Source: Deltaproteobacteria bacterium (GTDB lineage: Bacteria > Desulfobacterota > Anaeroferrophillalia > Anaeroferrophillales > Anaeroferrophillaceae). From it: 32,470 bases of DNA. Shown here piece after piece: positions 19,697-29,116 of the stretch. Where the stretch lies: NCBI GenBank assembly GCA_019306045.1, contig JAFDMG010000001.1, positions 1-32,470 on the forward strand, in the 5' to 3' direction. The notes beneath the pieces were generated by a model, which saw nothing but the letters and a program-made list of their open reading frames with translations, was not told the DNA's origin and did no database searches. Within the stretch, counting starts at the first letter, position 1. Every line of letters starts with the position of its first letter. A program made the translations under genes and the position numbers.

Positions 19697-21616
19697 TCAG
19701 ATCTCCCAGGCCACCCCCAGTTCAACCACCTGGGTCGGCGGAATATCGAAAAAATCCACGGCATCGAAAGCGTTGCGGGACATGAAGGCAAACAACTTGA
19801 CCTGCCAGCGGGGCATGAGCGGCCGCTCGCCGATGGTGAGTTTTTCCCGGCCGAGAAAAAAGCTGACCTGCTCCAGGTCAATTTCCAGGCCCTGCTCCCG
19901 GGCCAGGGAAAAGATGTTGGGCATGCTCGGTTCTTCCATGTAGCCGTAGTTGGCCGTCAGCCGGTAAAAACCGCCGCCCAGCTTCTCCAGGACCACTTTC
20001 TGGCTGTTGGGCACCCGGGGCAGTTCACGGGTGGCCACATGGAGGAGCACGACGGTGGTGTGGATGATCCGGTTGTGCCTGATGTTGTGCTGCAGGGCCA
20101 TGGGGACCACGTCGGGGTTGCCGCTCAGAAAGACCGCCGCCCCGTTGATCCGGGTAGGCTGTTCCCGGGCCAGCAGCTCCTGCAGGGCAGCAAAATCCAT
20201 CGCCTGTGACTTGATCCGCGTCCCCAGCAGCTCCCGGCCCTTTTTCCAGGTAACCATAACCGTGAACACCAGTCCCCCGATCACCAGCGGAAACCAGGCG
20301 CCGTGCATGATCTTGCCGATATTGGCCAGGAAAAAAGCCAAGTCCATAAGCAGGAAAAAAAACACCAGGGGCAGCAGGTAGAGCCGCCGCCAGTGCCACT
20401 TTTCCCGGGCCACCACGTAAAAGAGGATGGTGGAGATCAGCATGGTCGAGGTCACCGCCACCCCGTAGGCGGCCGCCAGGTGGCTGGAAGAGCGAAAGCC
20501 AACCGCCAGCCCGATGGTACAGATCATCAACAGCCAGTTGATCAACGGCACGTAGATCTGGCCGATCTGGCTGGCAGAGGTGTGAATAATGCGCAGGCGG
20601 GGAAAGTAGCCCAGCTGCACCGCCTGGCGGGTGAGGGAAAAGGCCCCGGAAATCACCGCCTGGGAAGCGATGATGGTGGCGGCGGTGGCCAGGATGACGA
20701 TGGGAATCATCAGCCACGAAGGCACCAGGGCGTAGAACAGGTTGGCGGCCAGGGAAGGGTCCCGGAGCAGCAGGGCTCCCTGGCCGAAATAGTTCAGCAG
20801 CAGGGCCGGCAGCACCAGCACCAGCCAGACGATCCGGATCGGCAGGCGGCCGAAATGGCCCATGTCGGCATACAGGGCCTCGGCGCCGGTGGCCACCAGG
20901 AACACCGCCCCCAGAACCAGGAAGCCGTGGAGATGGTTGTGGCGGATAAAATCAAAGGCATACCAGGGGGAAACGGCCAGGAGAATGCGCGGCTGCCGGA
21001 CGATGCCCGCGACCCCGAGGACGGCAAGCACGACGAACCAGCAGCAGATCACCGGCCCGAAAACCGCCCCCACCTTGCCAGTGCCGTGGGGCTGGACCAT
21101 GAAAAGACTGGTGAGAATGACCACCGTCAGGGGAATGACATAGGGCTCGAAACGGGAAGTGATGACCTTGATGCCCTCAATGGCGCTCATCACCGAAATG
21201 GCCGGGGTGATCATGCCGTCCCCGTAAAGAAGGCAGGCCCCGAAGAGGCCAAGGGCCACCAACAGCCACTTCTGCTGCCGCTGCAACAGCTTGCGGGGAC
21301 GAATCAGCGAGGTCAGGGCGATAATCCCCCCCTCGCCATGGTTGTCGGCCCGGAGAATAAACGTCAGGTATTTCAGCGTCACGATCAGCACCAGGGTCCA
21401 AAAAATCAGGGAAAGGACGCCCATGATGTTGACCGGGGTCACCGGGATGCCGTAATCGCCGTGGAAACATTCCCGGATGGCATACAGGGGACTGGTGCCG
21501 ATGTCGCCGAACACGATCCCCAGGGCGGCAATGGAGAGGGAAAGCAGGCGGCGGCGCGGCTCCCGGGCGCCACTGTCCTTTTCCCGGCCGGTTTCAGGTT
21601 GCGGTTTGTCAGCCAT
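19697..21616 (-). CDS. kup: KUP-family potassium uptake protein
   Basis: 639 aa; LSIAALGIVFGDIGTSPLYAIRECFHG...GEGGIIALTSLI...YGDGMITPAISVMSAIEGIKV...GAFSLTRQAVQLGYFPRLRIIHTS diagnostic of KUP/HAK. Confidence 0.96.
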   Translation of the reverse strand: MADKPQPETGREKDSGAREPRRRLLSLSIAALGIVFGDIGTSPLYAIRECFHGDYGIPVTPVNIMGVLSLIFWTLVLIVTLKYLTFILRADNHGEGGIIALTSLIRPRKLLQRQQKWLLVALGLFGACLLYGDGMITPAISVMSAIEGIKVITSRFEPYVIPLTVVILTSLFMVQPHGTGKVGAVFGPVICCWFVVLAVLGVAGIVRQPRILLAVSPWYAFDFIRHNHLHGFLVLGAVFLVATGAEALYADMGHFGRLPIRIVWLVLVLPALLLNYFGQGALLLRDPSLAANLFYALVPSWLMIPIVILATAATIIASQAVISGAFSLTRQAVQLGYFPRLRIIHTSASQIGQIYVPLINWLLMICTIGLAVGFRSSSHLAAAYGVAVTSTMLISTILFYVVAREKWHWRRLYLLPLVFFFLLMDLAFFLANIGKIMHGAWFPLVIGGLVFTVMVTWKKGRELLGTRIKSQAMDFAALQELLAREQPTRINGAAVFLSGNPDVVPMALQHNIRHNRIIHTTVVLLHVATRELPRVPNSQKVVLEKLGGGFYRLTANYGYMEEPSMPNIFSLAREQGLEIDLEQVSFFLGREKLTIGERPLMPRWQVKLFAFMSRNAFDAVDFFDIPPTQVVELGVAWEI

Positions 21617-21640
21617 AACTGCCCCCGTTACTCGATACAG

Positions 21641-21663
21641 AAAAACCCGGCCCTGCGGGCCGG
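21641..21663 (-). terminator. Terminator-like hairpin in the kup leader
   Basis: Minus strand CCGGCCC-GCA-GGGCCGG-GTTTTT, 25 nt upstream of the kup start. Confidence 0.5.
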
Positions 21664-21789
21664 CGGCAAGGATCCGATCTTAATACAGGCAGCAGTTTTA
21701 TGCCAGCAGGAAATCGCCCCTTGCCGTTTACGGGACGGCGCCCCCCGATCAACATGGCATGGGCAAGCGGCAAAAATCCCCGCGGCCAA

Positions 21790-21811
21790 TAAAAAAAGGA
21801 GCCTTGGCTCC
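21790..21811 (-). terminator. Rho-independent terminator downstream of the UshA-like gene
   Basis: Minus strand GGAGCC-AA-GGCTCC-TTTTTTTA. Confidence 0.8.
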
Positions 21812-21866
21812 CCTCCCCTGCTGCTGACCGGCTGGCAGCCAGCCACGAATCATGCCCTTGACAAGC

Positions 21867-23306
21867 CTATTTTTTCTTCTCCCCAAGCGAGCAGGTTTTG
21901 TGAAAATATTTCTGGAAATTGAACTCCGGGCTTTTTTCTTCGATATGACACTGCAGGCAGACGGCCGGCTCCTTTTTCTTGACAATTTTACTGGGATCCC
22001 CTTTCAAGGCCACGTGCAGGGAACCGGGACCATGACAGGATTCGCACTGGACATTGGCATAAAAACCGATGTTGTGCAGGTCGCTGAAACCACCTTTCCG
22101 GCCATAACCGAGGGAATGGCAGCCGATGCACTCCTTGTCGAACTCCTGCCCCCGGAGGATGAGAGCATGATACGCCCGTGCATGGGCGCTGTTCTGCCAG
22201 AGGGTGTACCGTTGGGGATGGCACTTCCGGCAAGTCTGCACGCCGACGTATTTCTTATCGCCGGTGGCCGCCAGTTTCTTGGTCGGAATCGTCATGTTGG
22301 TGGTCGCCTTGACCGCCTGTAGCCGCTTGATTTTCTCCAGCACGGCGGTCACCTTGGGGGCGATAACCGGATGATCCGGCATCGAAAGCTTCAATTTGAC
22401 AAAACGGTTGTAATAGTAGAGGCCGTCAACGATCTTGCCCTCGTACCGCTCCGTGGCCGACAGCTGCTTCTCCTTGTCATCATCGAGGAACTTGACTTCC
22501 AGGTAGCCGATGCACTTGCCGCCCCGGTCGAGGTGGGTGATATAGGTATTTTTGGCCACCAGGGGAATGGAGATCTGGTTTTTCTTGCTGCTGCCAATGA
22601 TCAGGTTGATTGGCAAGCCCCGATGGCCCATCTTGCGGCACTTCAGCCCGGTCATGTTGGTCAGCAGGATGATGTACTGAGCCCCCTTGCTTCGTAATTC
22701 AGCGGTAATCTTGCCCGCCTCTTCAAAAGGATCTTTCACCTTCAGCTTGTGGCCACCGGGAATCTTGGCCAGCTTCAGCCGCTTGTCAATCAGCCCGAAA
22801 ATCCCCACCTTGACGCCGTCAATGGTGTACAACAGGTAAGGCTTGAAAAGCCGCTGGCCATGGCTGTCGCACAGGTTGGCCGAGATGAAGGGAAATTTGG
22901 CTTTCTTCTCTTCCCGCTTGAGAAAATCAATCCCCAGGGAGAGATCATAAGCGCCGATATTGAAAGCGTCACAGCCCATGAAATTGTAGGAGGAGATAAT
23001 CAGGTCGGCAACCAATTGGGCCTCGACCTTCTGTTTCGGTTTGATGCCTTCCCGACGGAAAAGCAGATTGCCGGCGTTGACAATCAGCGGCCGGGGGACC
23101 TCTTTCTTAACCTTTTCCAGGAAAGTTGCGCGCTTGGCCAGACCGCCACGCGGATTCTTGTGTCAGCCGCAGGGGACAATGGAGCCCCGTTCGTCCGCCG
23201 AATAGACAATGTGCAGACTTTTCCCCTGGAGGGCCGCCAGGCTGCCGCCGGGGCAACAGCAGAGCAGCAAGAACAGACTCAGCAACAAACAACCACTCTT
23301 CTTCAT
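21867..23306 (-). CDS. UshA-like (5'-nucleotidase/metallophosphoesterase-related) selenoprotein with C-terminal multiheme cytochrome c module; Sec at TGA 23163-23165
   Basis: From ATG at 23306: MKKSGCLLLSLFLLLCCCPGGSLAALQGKSLHIVYSADERGSIVPCG-U-HKNPRGGLAKRATFLEKVKKEVPRPLIVNAGNLLFRREGIKPKQKVEAQLVADLIISSYNFMGCDAFNIG... continuous with track ORF 21867-23015. Four CxxCH (CRKCH, CIGCH, CESCH, CLQCH) in the C-terminus. The CGC/CGU-x3-P-x-GGL motif matches the UshA-like (seleno)protein family as I know it. Confidence 0.88.
23129..23165 (-). promoter_or_regulatory. Bacterial SECIS-like element of the UshA-like gene
   Basis: After UGA: CACAAGAAUC-[CGCG][UGGC]-GGUCUG-[GCCA]AG[CGCG]. Apical loop GGUCU starts 18 nt after the UGA, with a lower stem and a 2-nt bulge. 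Confidence 0.78.
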
Positions 23307-23410
23307 CAGTTTTCCATCCTCAAAAACAAAACCGGCCGGCAACGGAAAAGAAAAAAAGACAAAACCGGCAACTGTCCGCCGCCAGGCGGTAATTCCCTAC
23401 TGTTTAAGTA

Positions 23411-23440
23411 ATGATAGCATATTTAAGCTTTGTAGTGCAA
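23411..23440 (-). promoter_or_regulatory. Putative sigma70 promoter of the UshA-like gene
   Basis: Minus strand TTGCAC, 18-nt spacer, TATCAT preceded by TGC (extended -10). Confidence 0.5.
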
Positions 23441-23552
23441 GCTAATAACCTATCCCGCTTGACTTCAAAAATGAGATAAGGTAATCGGTAGGCAAGCAAG
23501 CGGCAAGCAAAACCACGACCACCACTCAGCCAGCATGCGAGAGGAGATCCAG

Positions 23553-24836
23553 ATGAATTCAACTACCTCGGAAAAACTTTTTTCCCGTGCCCAGGCAGTC
23601 ATTCCCGGCGGCGTCAACAGCCCCGTCCGGGCTTTCCGGGCCGTTGGCCTGCCTCCCCGCTTCATCGTCCGGGGCCGCGGCTGCAACGTATTTGACGCCG
23701 ACGGCAACCTGTACATCGACTACGTCGGCTCCTGGGGGCCGATGATCCTCGGCCACGCCCATCCCGAGGTGGTTTACGCGCTCAAGGAACAGGCGGCCCG
23801 GGGGGCCAGTTTCGGGGCGCCGACCCCCCTGGAAATTGAGCTGGCGGAGATGATCTGCGCCGCCCTGCCGGCGATGGAGATGGTCCGGATGGTCAATTCC
23901 GGCACCGAGGCCACCATGAGCGCCATCCGCCTGGCCCGGGGAGCCACCGGCCGGCGAAAAATCATCAAGTTTGCCGGCTGCTACCACGGCCACGTGGACG
24001 CCCTGCTGGTCAAGGCCGGTTCCGGGGCCACCACCCTCGGGGTGCCCGACAGCGCCGGGGTGCCGGCGGAATTCACCGGTCTGACCCTGTCGGCCACCTA
24101 CAACGACCTGGAATCGGTGGACGAACTGCTGCGCCGGGAGGCCGGCGAAATTGCCGCCATCATCGTCGAACCGGTGGCCGGCAACATGGGCACCATCCCG
24201 CCGGCGCCGGGCTTCCTGGAAGGCCTGCGTGCCCGTTGCGACAAGCACGGCATCCTGCTCATTTTCGACGAAGTAATGACCGGCTTCCGGGTGGCCTACG
24301 GCGGCGCCCAGGTCCGCTACGGCATCACCCCGGATCTTACCTGCCTGGGCAAGATCATCGGCGGCGGCCTGCCGGTCGGGGCTTTCGGCGGCCGCCGGGA
24401 AATCATGGAACTACTGGCCCCCCTGGGGGCCGTCTACCAGGCCGGCACCCTCTCCGGCAACCCCCTGGCCATGGCCGCCGGCCGGGCAACGTTGAGAATT
24501 TTACGGGATGAAAATCCCTACCCCCGGCTGGAGGAGAAAACCGCCTACCTGGCCGGCGAAACCGACCAGCTGCTGAACCGCTACGGCATTCCCCATTACT
24601 GCACCCGGGTGGGTTCCATGTTCTGCACCTATTTCACCGACCGGCCGGTACGCAATTATCAGGATGCCCAACAGGCCGACACCGAGTTTTTCGCCCGTTA
24701 TTTTGCCGCCATGCTGTCCCGGGGAATCTACCTGGCACCCTCCCAGTTCGAAGCGGGATTTGTCTCCGCCGCCCACGGCGACGACGCCCTGGAAGACACC
24801 CTGACCGCCCTGGAACAAACATTAAAAAATCTCTAA
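23553..24836 (+). CDS. hemL: Glutamate-1-semialdehyde 2,1-aminomutase
   Basis: [32 protein letters not shown]...[58 protein letters not shown]...[27 protein letters not shown] upstream. Confidence 0.97.
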   Translation: MNSTTSEKLFSRAQAVIPGGVNSPVRAFRAVGLPPRFIVRGRGCNVFDADGNLYIDYVGSWGPMILGHAHPEVVYALKEQAARGASFGAPTPLEIELAEMICAALPAMEMVRMVNSGTEATMSAIRLARGATGRRKIIKFAGCYHGHVDALLVKAGSGATTLGVPDSAGVPAEFTGLTLSATYNDLESVDELLRREAGEIAAIIVEPVAGNMGTIPPAPGFLEGLRARCDKHGILLIFDEVMTGFRVAYGGAQVRYGITPDLTCLGKIIGGGLPVGAFGGRREIMELLAPLGAVYQAGTLSGNPLAMAAGRATLRILRDENPYPRLEEKTAYLAGETDQLLNRYGIPHYCTRVGSMFCTYFTDRPVRNYQDAQQADTEFFARYFAAMLSRGIYLAPSQFEAGFVSAAHGDDALEDTLTALEQTLKNL

Positions 24837-24990
24837 TTTAAGGCCAGTTTCACCTTGACTTGGAGTGCCCCTTATGGTATGGGAGGCTTGCTTTTCAATC
24901 ATGACTGCTCTTTCACAAAACTGAAAATCACAGTAAACGGCAGCAGGAAAAAAGCAAGCCGTTTAACCTCTTTGCCAGGTCTGGGTTCCC

Positions 24991-25242
24991 GTGCCGTCAA
25001 CGAAGCCTCCCAGGTTCAAAAAAGTTTTCGATCAGATCAGCCGCTACGGCACCGTGGGCCTCGAGCTAGGGCTTTCGGTCGGCATCGGCGTCGTCCTGGG
25101 TTACTATTTGGACAAGTGGCTGGATACCAGTCCCTGGCTGACCCTGTTCATGATGTTGTGCGGGGTGGCCTCCGGGTTCAAACGCCTTTACAGCGCCATG
25201 AAGCAGATCGAAAAGGAAGAAAAACAACGGGACAGTCAATAG
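24991..25242 (+). CDS. AtpZ/AtpI-family small membrane protein
   Basis: 83 aa with GLELGLSVGIGVVLGYYLDKWLDTSPWLTLFMMLCGVASGFKRLY, typical AtpZ/AtpI family; upstream of the F0 genes; GTG start. Confidence 0.8.
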   Translation: MPSTKPPRFKKVFDQISRYGTVGLELGLSVGIGVVLGYYLDKWLDTSPWLTLFMMLCGVASGFKRLYSAMKQIEKEEKQRDSQ

Positions 25243-25252
25243 CAGGTGAACG

Positions 25253-25708
25253 ATGGCCAAGGAAAACAGCAGCCGTCCGCACGGCAAGCAGGATCTGGAA
25301 TTACGGCGACTCAAAAGAATCGAAATGCTGATCGGGGCCATCCTGCTGGTCCTGGTGGCGGCCGCTTTCCTGATGAAAAAGCCTTTTTTTCGCCCGTTCG
25401 ACGTCCTTGCCGGGGGCGTGGTTGCCTATCTCTACTTCCATTTTCTGGCCAAGACCATGTACGGTGCTTTTTATGCCCCCGAGGACGACCGGGAAGAGAT
25501 CAACATCTCCCCGCACCTGCTGTTCAAGATTATTATCCTGACCTTGGTGTCGGTGGTGGTCACCCTGTTGCTCCTGGTGCCCATGGGCCGGGAAGTCGGC
25601 CTCTGTCGGCCGGTTGGCTACCTGGTAGGGTTTTCCGCCATGTTCATGGCCATCCTGGGTGACGGGGTTTTCACCGGCCTGTTCGGCACTTTGAAGCCAA
25701 AGGAATAA
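25253..25708 (+). CDS. atpI: ATP synthase subunit I (AtpI-like)
   Basis: 151-aa four-TM-like protein immediately upstream of atpB; position and hydropathy typical of AtpI. Confidence 0.7.
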   Translation: MAKENSSRPHGKQDLELRRLKRIEMLIGAILLVLVAAAFLMKKPFFRPFDVLAGGVVAYLYFHFLAKTMYGAFYAPEDDREEINISPHLLFKIIILTLVSVVVTLLLLVPMGREVGLCRPVGYLVGFSAMFMAILGDGVFTGLFGTLKPKE

Positions 25709-25785
25709 GCAACTTTCACCAACCGGCGGCCGGCGCCTTTTGCCGCCGGACCCGCAAGTCGAAACAACCTTTTAAGGAGTTTTCC

Positions 25786-26490
25786 ATGCATCATGTCACC
25801 ATAACCTTTGCCGGCCTGATTCCGGGCCTGAACAAACTCCCGGTTCACATTGGCAATGCCATCCTGATTGCCCTGATCATCATCGTCATGGTATTGGTGG
25901 GCACGGCCAGGATTCGCAAGGGCAACGTGGAAGACGTCCTGGTCCCCGAGGGCAAGTTCAGCCTGCAGAACCTGCTGGAAACCATGGTGGAGATGATTCT
26001 CAAACTCATCAGCGACACCATGGGCGCCGAAATCGCCCGCGACTACATGTTCATTATCGGCGGTTCCGCCTTTTTCATCCTTTTCTCGAACGTTTCCGGG
26101 CTAGTGCCCGGCTTTGTACCTCCGACCGACAACCTGAACACCACGGCGGCCTGCGCCCTGACGGTCTTTTTTCTCACCCACTACTTCGGCTGGAAGGAAC
26201 ACGGAGTCAAATACCTGCGCCAGTTCACCGGTCCCTTCCTCTGGCTGTCGCCATTGATGATCCCCATCGAAATCATCGGTCACCTGGCCCGCCCCATGTC
26301 CCTCTCCCTGAGGTTGTTCGGCAACATCATGGGCGACCACTTGGTGGCGGCCATCTTTTTCATGCTGGCGCCCCTTTTCGTGCCGGTGCCGTTGGCGTTC
26401 CTGGGACTTTTCGTGGCCTTTGTTCAGACCTTCGTTTTCATCTTGCTGTCAATGGCGTATTTCAGTGGCGCCATTTCCCACGATCATTAA
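25786..26490 (+). CDS. atpB: F0F1 ATP synthase subunit a
   Basis: ...NLNTTAACALTVFFLTHYFGWKEHGVKYLRQFTGP...IEIIGHLARPMSLSLRLFGNIMGDHLV... diagnostic subunit a (conserved Arg in SLSLRLFGN). Confidence 0.96.
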   Translation: MHHVTITFAGLIPGLNKLPVHIGNAILIALIIIVMVLVGTARIRKGNVEDVLVPEGKFSLQNLLETMVEMILKLISDTMGAEIARDYMFIIGGSAFFILFSNVSGLVPGFVPPTDNLNTTAACALTVFFLTHYFGWKEHGVKYLRQFTGPFLWLSPLMIPIEIIGHLARPMSLSLRLFGNIMGDHLVAAIFFMLAPLFVPVPLAFLGLFVAFVQTFVFILLSMAYFSGAISHDH

Positions 26491-26529
26491 AATTTATCAC
26501 CAAATATTGTCTGAAAGGAGGTGAAAACT

Positions 26530-26841
26530 ATGAAAAGGATTATGCAGTTGTTATCGGCTCTGATGGTGTTCGGCGTCGCCGGCGCAGCCATGGCCGCCGA
26601 AGGGGCGGGAGGCTACGGTTCCTCTTCCCTGGCTTACGGTGCGGCCCTGGCCATCGCCGTGGCTGCCGCTGGCGGTGCCATCGGTCAGTCCCTGGCCATC
26701 AAATCCGCCCTTGAGGGGATTGGCCGCAACCCGAGCGCTGCCGGGAAAATCACCACGCCGATGATTATCGGTCTGGCGATGATCGAGTCTCTGGTCATCT
26801 ACGCCCTGGTTATCGCTTTGATGCTGGTTTTGAAGATCTAA
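26530..26841 (+). CDS. atpE: F0F1 ATP synthase subunit c
   Basis: [28 protein letters not shown]...[67 protein letters not shown] upstream. Confidence 0.95.
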   Translation: MKRIMQLLSALMVFGVAGAAMAAEGAGGYGSSSLAYGAALAIAVAAAGGAIGQSLAIKSALEGIGRNPSAAGKITTPMIIGLAMIESLVIYALVIALMLVLKI

Positions 26842-26889
26842 TTGCGCCGTTTTTTCAGCGGCCAGCTCCAAGTTCAGTATAGTCAATTG

Positions 26890-26925
26890 GCGGGCATCTT
26901 TATCTCTGGATGCCTGCTTTCCTTT
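26890..26925 (+). terminator. Possible terminator after atpE
   Basis: GCGGGCATC-TTTATCTCTG-GATGCCTGC-TTTCCTTT, 9-bp stem with one G-U and a T-rich tail. Confidence 0.5.
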
Positions 26926-27099
26926 ACTCGGGGGCTGCATACAATATATTGAATGTCATGTATTCATCTATACAGATTAATCTGAATCTGGTCCGCAGCC
27001 GGCGGATGCCGGGGATGCCCGAACGGCCGGCAACCTGGTGAAATTCCGGTCCAGCACTGACATTCGAGCTGCATCAGCAAGCAATCAAAAGAGAGGAAC

Positions 27100-29007
27100 A
27101 TGCCTAAAAACAAGGAGCGGGTTGAAACTATGAAAGCACCTACCAGCAAGAATGTTGGCATCCTGATACTGGTATTAATCCTGCTGAGTGCCCTGAGCAT
27201 CCCTGCATCCTGGGCCAAAGAGCAGAAGAAAGATGTCTGCCTGGAATGTATCTCCGTGGCCCAGTGTCTGGAATGTCATGACGAGATCAGCAACACTACC
27301 TTTGCGGCCTCCGCCCATGGCAGCAATGCCTGCACCAGCTGCCACCGTGACATTTACGACCTGGAAAAACACGCCGACTGTGAGGTTCCCATGCAGCCGG
27401 TCAAGTGCGGCTTCTGCCACAAGGAGATCGCCAAGCGCTTCGCCCTTTCGGTCCACGCCGACAACGATGTCGGCTGCACCGACTGTCACTCCAACATCCA
27501 CGAGCTGCAGGCTTACAAGGGCGACAAGAAAAACATCATCCAGATGTGCAGCAGCTGTCACGACGAGAATGAGGATTACCTGCAGAGCGTCCACGGCAAG
27601 GGCCTGATGGCCGGCAACCCCGACTCCCCCTCGTGTTCCGACTGTCACGGCCTGCATGACATCAAGGAGATGAAGGTTGAGGACAGCAATTCCAAACGGG
27701 CCCAGGAAGCTCGGGAGTTCCATACCAAATCCTGCCAGAAGTGTCATGCCGACCAGGAGATGATGAAGCGCAACAACGTCTACACCCTGGCCTTCAAAAC
27801 CTACGAACATGACTACCACGGCAAGGTGGAACGCCTGGGCGGCGCCAAGTACGTGGCCGGCTGCGCCGATTGTCATACGGCCCACAAGCAGCTGCCCCCG
27901 GACGATCCTGAATCCTCGATCTCCAAGCAGGGACTGGTGAAAACCTGCTCCAAGTGCCACGAAAAGGCCAACGAGAACTTCGTCCAGTACATTCCCCACG
28001 TGGACTACCACGACAAGGAAAACTTCCCGCTCTTCTACTGGACTTACATCGCCATGACCGGCCTGCTGGTGGGCACCTTCGCCTTTTTCTGGCTGCATAC
28101 CATCCTCTGGCTGATCCGCAGCTACATCGAAAAGAACCACCTGCGCAAGCAGGGCATCTTTGTTCCCCATGCCCACAACCCGAAGGTCTTCTACCGGCGC
28201 TTCGGCTTCATGGAGAAACTGCTCCACTTCATGATGATGACCAGTTTCCTCGGCCTGGTGATCAGCGGCGCCCCGCTGAAGTTCAACGAAGCTCCCTGGG
28301 CCAAGGGCGTGGCGGCCCTGCTGGGCGGTCCCATCAATGCCGGCCTGATCCACCGGGTATGTGCCGCCATCACGTTCACCTATTTCGGCATTACCCTGCT
28401 CTGGAGCCTCTACTACCTGTTCATCAAACCGACCGGGGAGACTTTCCTGCAGAAGCTGCTGGGACCGGATTCCTTGTTCCCGCGCAAGAAGGACCTCGAC
28501 GACCTCATCGGCATGTTCAAATGGTTTTTCGGCGCCAAGGAACAGCCCAGGTTCGACCGCTGGACCTACTGGGAAAAATTCGATTTCATCGCCGTCTTCT
28601 GGGGTATGTTTGCCATCGGCTTCACCGGCCTGATGCTCTGGATGCCGGAGTTCTTCGCCTCCTTCATGCCCGGCTGGATGTTCAACGTGGCCATTATCGT
28701 CCACTCCGACGAAGCCCTGCTGGCCTCGGTGTTCATCTTCACCGTCCACTTCTTCAACACCCACCTGCGGCCGGAGAAATTCCCCATGGATATGGTTATT
28801 TTCACCGGCGTCCTGCGGGGCTACGAAATGGAAGAGGAACGTCCGGAGCAGTATGAACGGCTCAAAGCCCAGGGCAAGCTGGACAAGCTGGTGACCAAGT
28901 ATCCCGGCGTTCTCCAGGAAGCCATCGGTCAGCTGATCGGCATGACCGGCGTCGCCCTCGGGGTTATCTGTCTCATCCTGATCGCCTGGGGATTTTTCGG
29001 CAGTTAA
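27100..29007 (+). CDS. CbcL-like inner-membrane cytochrome: nine c-type heme motifs fused to a FdnI/HydC-type cytochrome b domain
   Basis: Signal-like MKAPTSKNVGILILVLILLSALSIPASWA (possible start 27130), nine CxxCH (CLECH, CTSCH, CGFCH, CTDCH, CSSCH, CSDCH, CQKCH, CADCH, CSKCH), then a multi-TM region FYRRFGFMEKLLHFMMMTSFLGLVISGAPLKF...NAGLIHRVCAAITFTYFGITLLW...VHSDEALLASVFIFTVHFFNTHLRPEKFPMD. Confidence 0.85.
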   Translation: MPKNKERVETMKAPTSKNVGILILVLILLSALSIPASWAKEQKKDVCLECISVAQCLECHDEISNTTFAASAHGSNACTSCHRDIYDLEKHADCEVPMQPVKCGFCHKEIAKRFALSVHADNDVGCTDCHSNIHELQAYKGDKKNIIQMCSSCHDENEDYLQSVHGKGLMAGNPDSPSCSDCHGLHDIKEMKVEDSNSKRAQEAREFHTKSCQKCHADQEMMKRNNVYTLAFKTYEHDYHGKVERLGGAKYVAGCADCHTAHKQLPPDDPESSISKQGLVKTCSKCHEKANENFVQYIPHVDYHDKENFPLFYWTYIAMTGLLVGTFAFFWLHTILWLIRSYIEKNHLRKQGIFVPHAHNPKVFYRRFGFMEKLLHFMMMTSFLGLVISGAPLKFNEAPWAKGVAALLGGPINAGLIHRVCAAITFTYFGITLLWSLYYLFIKPTGETFLQKLLGPDSLFPRKKDLDDLIGMFKWFFGAKEQPRFDRWTYWEKFDFIAVFWGMFAIGFTGLMLWMPEFFASFMPGWMFNVAIIVHSDEALLASVFIFTVHFFNTHLRPEKFPMDMVIFTGVLRGYEMEEERPEQYERLKAQGKLDKLVTKYPGVLQEAIGQLIGMTGVALGVICLILIAWGFFGS

Positions 29008-29043
29008 GCCAGTTAAGCCATAATTTTCCATTAACCACGACAA

Positions 29044-29072
29044 CGGGGCGCCATTGGCGCCCCGTTTTTTTT
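29044..29072 (+). terminator. Rho-independent terminator downstream of the CbcL-like gene
   Basis: CGGGGCGCC-ATT-GGCGCCCCG-TTTTTTTT. Confidence 0.88.
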
Positions 29073-29116
29073 AACGTTAAGCTAAACTGTCAACCAGTGC
29101 TGTTTGTGCCGCGTTT

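Noticed and set aside
26985-27065. Cobalamin-type or GEMM-type riboswitch upstream of the CbcL-like gene (GGTGAAATTCCGG...AGCACTGAC)
   Set aside because: Only a short resemblance to the cobalamin core; required neighbouring elements (GGGAA, GCCACTG context) and GEMM core motifs are absent by eye. An Infernal scan would decide.
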